64,000 nucleotides of DNA from Hyperoodon ampullatus (lineage: Eukaryota > Chordata > Mammalia > Artiodactyla > Ziphiidae), in the NCBI GenBank assembly GCA_949752795.1, contig OX457070.1:38097185-38161184 (forward strand). The letters are read 5' to 3'. Both the position numbers and the translations under genes were made by a program. This document shows, piece after piece, positions 56,938-64,000 of this stretch (positions are counted from its first letter, which is position 1; every line of letters begins with the position of its first letter). The notes below the pieces were generated by a model. The model made no database searches. It saw only the letters and a program-made list of their open reading frames with translations, and was not told the DNA's origin.

Positions 56938-59356
56938 CAAGTATAGCCTGCAGATCCCTGGGGATTCCCAAGACACTTTTAGGAGAACTATGAAGTCAAA
57001 ACTATTTTCATAACAATACTGGGACATTATTTGCTTTTTTTCACTGTGCTCCTATTTGAACATGGTGAATACAACTGCTGGTGCCCTAGCATGAATCCAG
57101 GCAGGGCATCAAACTGTACTAGCAGTCATTTTATTCTTCACCACCATAAAGCTAGTTTAACTTAAGAATGTCCTTGACGAAACATTAAAAAATTATACTT
57201 TTAATAAGTCTTGAACCTTGAGAACACATCTTTTTTATTATTCTGTTTGGCAAAATGGAAAGTACACATAAAGCATTTTTGATGTATTCCAAAATATGAT
57301 GGTTTTCCCATGGAAAAGCACTTGTGTGAGTAAGTTGAAAGCAGAATCAGCTTTTTTTTCTTTTTTTTATAAAATACTTTTTTTTTTTTTTAAACTGGAG
57401 AGAACAACTGACAAACAAACTTTGGTTATTCAGACTTGGGTATATGGCAGATATTTTCTTGAAAATGGTCGTAGTAAGTCTGCCACTTTGAGGAAAAATG
57501 ATTATTGTCAGTGATAACACTTGAGCTTCAAGGGAAAATTCAAATTTAGGAAATCTTGTATCCACCACTGTAAAGTTGACAGCTTCCTAATACATAAGGA
57601 CTTTTCTAATGAGATTGGTGGTAATATCAACAAGTGTGATTTTTAAAAATACACATTGTATAATGAAATGTGTCAACCTTTGGAAGATACCTATACCTCA
57701 GTGAACCTTTTTTTTTTTCTAAATGTTCAATGAATCATGTCCAAAATTATGCATGGATGAAAGATTGACTCAAAGTGAAAAATAGACTGATGGATTTTCA
57801 TGTAGCAGGGTGTGTAAAGTTCATTGATATGGTTTCAGATTCCACAGTCAAGTAACCTTTAAGAAATTATCATTCGTTGAATTTGGGTGTAGTATCAGAG
57901 AAGAACATTCACAACGATTTGAAAAGGCTGTTAAAGTACTCTTCCCTTTTCTAGCTACATGTCCTTGTGTCAATGCCTTCCAGCCAAACACCGCCAAGAA
58001 CAGAGCAGTAATTGAACAAGGTGGGTTTATTCTTCATTGCAGGGAAGGAGAATATACACCAGCAGAGATTGTCTACAGTCTTGGTAAGATAGTTTTAGAA
58101 AAAACATAGGATTTGGGTTTGGTTAGGTGATATGGGGGGAGGGTTTAAGAAAGCAGAGCTTTGTTCTGTATTGTATACTGTCAGGATGTGGTGGTAATTC
58201 TGTGATTAGGGTTCTTAATAAATCTTATCTATAGGAAGGTATAATGGATTGAATGGTGACCCCTCAAAAGATATGTGCACATCCTTACCCCATAACATGT
58301 GAATGTTAGTTATCTGGAAAAAAGGGGAAAAAAAGGTCTTTGTAGACAATTGTGATTAAGTTAAAGATCTACAGATGAGATCATCCTGGATTACCCAGGC
58401 GGGTCCTAACTCCATGAGTTAGCGTACTCCATGTAAGTACGCTTACAGAGAAAGGCAGAGGAACATTTGAGGCAGACGTAAAGAAAAGATCATGGGAGAG
58501 CAGAAGCAGACACTGGAGTGATGTGACCACAGGCCAAGGAACTCCTGGAGCCCTCCAGAAGCTGGAAGAGATGAGGAAGGATTCTCCCCTAGAGCCTTTA
58601 GATGAAATGTGGCCCTGCCAACACCTTGCCTTCTCACTCTGACTCCAGAACTGGGAGAGAATAAAGTTCTGTTGTTTCAAGTCACCAGGTTTGTGATATG
58701 TCTTTCAGTAGCCATGGGAAACTAACACAGAAGGGCCGACTGGAGCAATGCTGTAGTTGGTAAAGAAGAAGTGGTTACCCAGCCAGAATAGGGAGCTGTT
58801 TGGCCACTTGCGTGGTTCAGACAAGTTCATGGTCTTGTTTTCGTTTTGGTCCATCATGGTCACAGGCTGGCCCTGTCTGAGGGGATGTTCTGTGACCTTG
58901 ACCACCAAGGCCAGCTGTGAATGCCAGGCCAGCTCCCAGCAACACCAACTCCTGCTGGATCTCAGGGGCTGCTTTTCTCATTCTCATGGGTGAGGCTGGA
59001 CTTCATAGACTTCAACTAAAACAATCTATCACAACAGATGCTCCTGGGAAAATCCAGCTGTTTTCTATTAAGCCAGGCACTAAAGAAATTTGCCAAAATG
59101 AAACAATGCCATTTTTCTCACTAATTAAAAAAGCAATTTTTCATAAAAATGTTATTTATGTTAACATACAATGTTATTATTAATTTAAATAAATATTTGT
59201 ATTTATTAAATTAATAAACACATAAATCATCTTTCAGTTTTAATTTCTAATGTAGTAAATATCAGTAAATATAACTTCCATGAACTGAAGTTTTTTGGAG
59301 TCTTCAGTAATTTTTAATAGTATAAAGAGGTCCTGAGACCAAAAATGTTGAGAATC
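56938..59356 (+). mobile_element. hAT-Charlie transposon (copy 2), split
   Basis: Same family as 7981-10022. AAGTATAGCCTGCAGATCCC near the left end; shared interior TTTTCTAATGAGATTGGTGG and CTGATGGATTTTCATG; right end CCTGAGACCAAAAATGTTGA to GAATCACTG. Non-hAT sequence interrupts it at about 57963-58998. Frames are heavily broken. Confidence 0.75.
58238..58732 (+). mobile_element. MLT1-type (MaLR) LTR inside hAT copy 2
   Basis: ATAATGGATTGAATGGTGAC, TTGTGATTAAGTTAAAGATC, GAGATCATCCTGGATTACCC, TCCAGAACTGGGAGAGAATA and AGCCATGGGAAACTAACACA follow MLT1 order. Unassigned sequence on both sides (57963-58237 and 58733-58998) appears to be one earlier insertion that this LTR split. Confidence 0.72.
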
Positions 59357-59614
59357 ACTGGCCTAGTACATTGGCGATTTTGGTAACTATACCATATATA
59401 CTGTCTAACTGTTGGGATCAGGGTTTCATGCATGCCCACTAAATCAAACTTGCTAAGTGTTCTCAGCATGTATTTCTTTACTAAGTTTTGGAATGCCTAA
59501 CTTATCAATAATTTGGAGAGGTAAATTGAAATTTCCCACTTTGATGATTAATTTGTCAATTTCTCCCTGTAGTTCTATCAATTTTTACTCTATATACTTT
59601 AAAGACATCTGATT

Positions 59615-59818
59615 GGGCTTCTCTGGTGGCGCAGTGTTTGGGAGTCCGCCTGCCGATGCAGGGGACGCGGGTTCATGCCCCGGTCTGGGAAGATCCCACA
59701 TGCCGCGGAGCAGCTGGGCCCGTGAGCCATGGCCGCTGAGCCTGTGCGTCCAGAGCCTGTGCTCTGCAACGGGAGAGGCCACAACAGTGAGAGGCCCGCG
59801 TACCGCAAAAAAAAAAAA
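59615..59818 (+). mobile_element. CHR-type SINE (young odontocete form), perfect TSD
   Basis: GGGCTTCTCTGGTGGCGCAG through GGAGAGGCCACAACAGTGAG to CCCGCGTACCGC plus A tail. AAAGACATCTGATT lies at 59601-59614 and 59819-59832. Confidence 0.95.
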
Positions 59819-59837
59819 AAAGACATCTGATTAAGGC

Positions 59838-59965
59838 AGACTGTCTGGCTTACTAGCTGTGTGATCTAGGGCAATTTACTTACGTCTTCTGGGCTTTATT
59901 TCTCACTTTTGTAATATGCAGATAATAATGGTACTGCCTCATACAGTTGTTGTCAATAAATATTT
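59838..59965 (+). repeat. MIR SINE remnant
   Basis: GTCTGGCTTACTAGCTGTGT, GATCTAGGGCAATTTACTTA and TAATATGCAGATAATAATGG are the MIR core. Confidence 0.8.
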
Positions 59966-59969
59966 GCTA

Positions 59970-60903
59970 ATGATATCTTCACTAGCAGTGATTAGTGTAG
60001 GAACAGAAAAGGAGAACAGATGGATTTATTCAGTTGTGATTTTGGCTGGGGGAAAAGTTGGGGAAGAAATATAAGTGGATAAGTATAGTAAGGTGGAAAA
60101 TAATAGTGGGAGTGTAGGCTGGATAGGAAAAGAAGTGACAAGCCTGAGCTATAGGGAGAAAATACAGTGGACATCTTAATGAGAATGAAGGATGCATATG
60201 GTGAGATGGGGTACTGAGTGAGCTGGGGAGACAATTACTAGTGTAAATTTGAGGTCCAGGGGAAGGTCCCAGGTGTGGGTGGTATAAAGAGGCTAGTATG
60301 ATGGACTGGTTATTTACATGGTTGCTGAAGCCACGCAAAATGGGTGGTGCTGGATGGAAATGAGACCCCAAAGTCTTCCATACAGCCTTGACCAGTAGAT
60401 GAACAGGTGACAGTGGAACAACAGGATGTCACAAATCTCAAAGCAGAAGTGATGCTTTGAGAGTGGCACTGACAGCTGAGTGAATGCCAACCCTGCTTGT
60501 GGTCCTGGGGACTTCAGAAAACCAGACCTTCACTAGAGGCAGATGCAGGGTAACCAGTCCTCTGGGAGAACCAGCTTTCATGGCAAGGGGATGGAGGCAC
60601 TTCCTGGGATAACGGGGAGTTGACAATGTTGGGGGGTGCATTTCCTGTGGAACAGGGTATAGTATAAAGCTCAGTGGAGGAAGCAGTGGGCCAGGGGTCA
60701 AAGGAGAGAAAACACAAGAACTTTCCACCTTGAGCCATGACGGAGGATGAGAAATGTGTGAGGCATGGTGGGATTGGCCAGGTACGGGTTCCAAAGATTA
60801 TCTTAGACAATGAGGCCAAGGATAGGGCCCAAGATACTGTCAGTTTTTTTAATGATCTAGACAAGGAGGTGAGCAAGGAGGGGTAGTTATGGACAGATCA
60901 GTA
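59970..60903. other. Intergenic, purine-rich plus strand, unrecognised
   Basis: About 0.9 kb with no family I can name. The minus-strand open frames (60438-60876) are long by chance, overlap one another, and are not gene-like. Confidence 0.35.
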
Positions 60904-60919
60904 AGAAAGAGGACTTTCT

Positions 60920-61670
60920 TTTTAAAAATTTTTTTTTAAATAAATTTATTTATTTATTTTTGGCTGTTTTGGGTCTCTGCTGCTGCTGTGCGGGCTTTTC
61001 TCTATTTGTGGCAAGCGGGGGCTACTCTTCTTTGCGGTGCTCAGGCTTCTCATTGTGGTGGCTTCTCTTGTTGCGGAGCATGGGCTCTAGGTGCACGGGC
61101 TTCAGTAGTTGTGGCACGTGGGCTCAGTAGTTGTGGCTCACGAGCTCTAGAGCGCAGGCTAAGTAGTTGTGGCGCATGGGCTTAGTTGCTCCGCGGCATG
61201 TGATATCTTCCCAGACCAGGGCTCGAACCCATGTCTCCTGCATTGGCAGGCAGATTCTTAACCACTGTGCCACCAGGGAAGCCCGTCATTTTAAAATTAA
61301 AAATTTTTTTTTTATTGGCGTATAGTTGCTTTACCATATTGTGTTAGTTTATACTGTACAGCAAAGTGAATCAGCTATATATATACATATATCCCCAATT
61401 TTTTGGATTTCCTTCTCATTTAGGTCATCACAGAGCATCGAGTAGAGTTCCCTGTACGTTCTCATTAGTTATCTATTTTATACATAGTATCAGTAGTGTA
61501 TATGTCAATCCCAATCTCCCAGTTCATCCCACCCCCCACTTTCCCCCCTTGGTATCCATACGTTTGTTCTCTATGTCTGTGTCTCTATTTCTGCTTTGTA
61601 AATAAGATCATCTATACCAATTTTTTCAGATTCCACATATATGCGTTAATATACGATATTTGTTTTTCTC
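60920..61670 (-). mobile_element. L1 3' end, antisense, with CHR SINE in its tail
   Basis: L1 3' UTR words TTTATTGGCGTATAGTTGCT, GTACAGCAAAGTGAATCAGC and CTATTTCTGCTTTGTAAATA at 61300-61670. A long-form CHR SINE at about 60930-61284 sits in the T-rich left part. The 16-base duplication AGAAAGAGGACTTTCT lies at 60904-60919 and 61671-61686 and encloses both. Confidence 0.88.
60930..61284 (-). mobile_element. CHR-type SINE, long older form
   Basis: TTTTTGGCTGTTTTGGGTCT through repeated CAGTAGTTGTGGC units to CACCAGGGAAGCCC. Confidence 0.92.
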
Positions 61671-62079
61671 AGAAAGAGGACTTTCTAAATGAGTTGGTGC
61701 TTAGCTGTAGTGTTGTCTGTCCCATGGGGTAGTGAATTCCTCATTATAACTTTTTTGGTTTGTTTTAAAAGAAGTTGGGTGGATGGACATCTTTCAGGGA
61801 AGCTGAAAGGAGGGTTGGGCTGCAGGACTTCCAAATTTTATGGGGAAAAAAAAAAAAAAACCTTAGAACTTGAGTGTAGTATTTGGCTATGTCTCCCTCT
61901 AGTGGCTATCCTGCAGAATTAACAAAAATGAATTCCAAAATCTCAAACCAAAAGGTTAGCGCTCGTGGCTTTCAGAATACCCTAAATTCCATTTTATGTC
62001 AATTCTGCATGAAATCCAGATAGTCATCTGTGCTTATTGTTTGAATAACAATCGTTATTTTTCTAAATCAAGAATATGT

Positions 62080-62590
62080 CATAGGCTAGTAGACTTCTGT
62101 GCCAGGCACATAAGATCTAGGGATGGCACATAAGATCTAGGGATGGAGCATAAGACAAATTAGATCCCCTGCCTTCATGGGGCTTACATTCTAGTGTGGG
62201 TAAACAGACCATCAGTAACCAGTAAATAAGAAAGTTTCAGCCTCTGATTAGTGCTGTGCAGGAAGTCAACAGAGTGCTATGAATGGGACTAAGGAGAATG
62301 ACTTACTTTGGATAGAGCGGTCAGGGAGAAGATGAGAAGAGGGAAAAGCATGTTCTGGGCAGATAAAAAAAAAATAAGCGCAAAAGCCCAGAGATGGGAA
62401 AGCGTTTGGCATTTCTAGCTGCTAACAGAAGATTGGCACAATTAGAACAAAAATGACAAGTGACATAAGGCATGGGTTGTGGTTGGAGATGATGGTAGGG
62501 ACCACACCATGCCAGCCCTTGTAGGCCTGGCATGGGAAACCTCAAAAACCATGGAAAGTTTGCTAATGACAACCTTCATCCTATCTTAAC
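62080..62590 (+). repeat. L2 LINE remnant
   Basis: CCCCTGCCTTCATGGGGCTT, GGGAAAAGCATGTTCTGGGC, GCGCAAAAGCCCAGAGATGG and GCCCTTGTAGGCCTGGCATG are standard L2 phrases in order. Confidence 0.72.
62107..62146 (+). repeat. 20-bp perfect tandem duplication
   Basis: The unit CACATAAGATCTAGGGATGG occurs twice head to tail without mismatch, followed by a partial third start (AGCATAAGA). Confidence 0.95.
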
Positions 62591-62670
62591 AGGCTGCACC
62601 TATTTTAAAAATTAATTTTCTTGAAATTATCTAGACCTATACTTAGCTTCTAAACCAATGGAAGAACTAT

Positions 62671-62788
62671 ATTTTTTTTGGCCACGCCACACAGCTTATG
62701 GGATTTTAGTTCCCTGACCAGGGATTGAACCCGGGGCCCCAGCAGTGAGCGTGCTGAGTCCTAACCACTGGACTGCCAGGGAATTCCC
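62671..62788 (-). mobile_element. Short CHR-1-type SINE
   Basis: TTTTTTTTGGCCACGCCACA to CTGCCAGGGAATTCCC. The perfect duplication TGGAAGAACTAT lies at 62659-62670 and 62789-62800. Confidence 0.9.
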
Positions 62789-62800
62789 TGGAAGAACTAT

Positions 62801-64000
62801 TTTAAAATGTGAATTTGCTTTCATGTTGACTGATTTGCGCATGAGAGCAAATCTATGGCTCATGAGACCATGGATTTCCTTGGCACTAAACCTTCTTTCT
62901 GTATGGGCATTTGGTAGTGAATTGAAACAGAATGTTGAATTGGAAAAAGCAGGTTCTGTGTTGAAAACTATTTCCACTTACATTGGCCACTGTACTATTG
63001 AAGGAATTGAACAGCACGTTCAAGGCACTTACCTCCTCCTGAGGAGAAATTGGAGAGAGCTTTCTCTTTTCCTGAAGATGACTTCTGTATTTGAATTACC
63101 TCATTCAAAAAGAAGACTTACTGGAATTAGCCAAGCCCCAAACTGTGATTGTTCTTCTTCTGCAATGTGAAAAACTTAATGTCACTTATACTTTGTAAAG
63201 GAATTTCAGGAGAGAGTTAAAAATCTAAAACTCAATGTAGAATAGTCAGCCTTTTTTGATCTAACTATTTCTTGCTTTAGAGGTGCTGTGAGAAATGAGG
63301 ATGGTAAATGCTAGATAAAGGCAACACTGTTAAGTGTATAAAAAGGAAAACATACAGTGTGACGCCATGGTTGGCTGATGGTAAGCACACAGCTAGCGGA
63401 CCCCCTGCACTGTGCTATGTGTAGACAGCTGCGTGGTTGTGCTAAGAAGCTTGCCTTACCTACCTGTGTATCAGCACCCTGAGCTAGAGAGGTGACAGTC
63501 TCACAAGAGGATGAGGGGCAAGCTCACTGCATCAGATAATGCAAGAGACGTGAATATGTTAGTTTCCCCGTCAAAAGTACAATATTAGATTGGTTCAAAC
63601 AGGCAGCTGCAAGAATGGTACTTGGCCAGAAGGAGGAAGGGACGACAGAGAGAAGAGACATATGACTGTATCATCAAAAGTGATATGACACGAGCAAAAG
63701 AATATCAGGGTTATCTATCTCCACCACCACCCAAAATACCACCCAGAATTTAGGGAGTGGGAGCAACAGTTTTACAACTGGGGATATTCAGATTCCAACC
63801 AGGATTAAATTTGTTGTTGTTGTTGTTGTAAATTAAATCATATTCTAAAAACTATTACTCTAAGCATAGTTTGGAAGATTTGAATCATGTATATGACACC
63901 TTTGAAAGTGCATATTGCCACATGCTTTTAATGCCCAAGTTTGTACTTTTATATATAATCAAGATGGTGCTAAGCGATGACATTTAACTGTTTTGTTTAT
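62801..64000. other. Intergenic right end, unrecognised
   Basis: An open frame over the plus strand (62745-63170) starts inside the SINE and has no recognisable domain. A (TTG)n run lies at 63811-63829. No repeat family or gene is supported. Confidence 0.4.

Overview
This window is mammalian nuclear DNA, almost certainly from a toothed whale or a close cetacean relative. About two dozen copies of tRNA-derived CHR-type SINEs are present. They share the opening GGGCTTCCCTGGTGGCGCAG, an internal B-box-like GGTTCGAGCCC and A-rich tails. Many are the short, high-identity form ending in GAGAGGCCCGCGTACCGC, which is typical of odontocetes. L1, L2, MIR, HAL1, MaLR LTR, hAT, Tigger and mariner-like remnants make up most of the remaining recognisable sequence. 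The species assignment rests on recognising these families; no database search was run.

The only protein-coding gene I can support is PAPOLG, nuclear poly(A) polymerase gamma, on the minus strand. Its first 13 coding exons run from 22680 down to 1430 and encode residues 1-389 without a stop. Every junction is GT-AG and the reading phase closes across all exons. The nucleotidyltransferase catalytic Asp triad (D112, D114, D166) and the ATP-contact positions (FGS at 99-101, K227, Y236, G245-V246) are all present. The rest of the gene lies beyond the left edge. A CpG-rich promoter block lies at about 22230-23050, with GC boxes and a YY1-like ATGGCG motif.

From about 23.1 kb to 64 kb I find no convincing gene. 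In human the corresponding interval is the long BCL11A-PAPOLG intergenic region, so a gene desert with regulatory elements is expected by synteny; this is inference. The region is a layered set of transposon insertions. Many have readable target-site duplications and allow relative dating, for example SINE into L1 into L2. Two copies of one hAT-Charlie transposon (7981-10022 and about 56938-59356) and a separate ZBED-like hAT transposase relic (about 45560-46830, minus) are the most informative mobile elements. The stretch at about 31560-32840 lacks recognisable repeats and is the best candidate for a conserved non-coding regulatory element.

No prokaryotic-type system, CRISPR array or clearly new biological system is visible. 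The notable points are insertion events close to splice sites, nested transposons, a palindromic mariner MITE that could form a hairpin RNA, and the candidate non-coding element.
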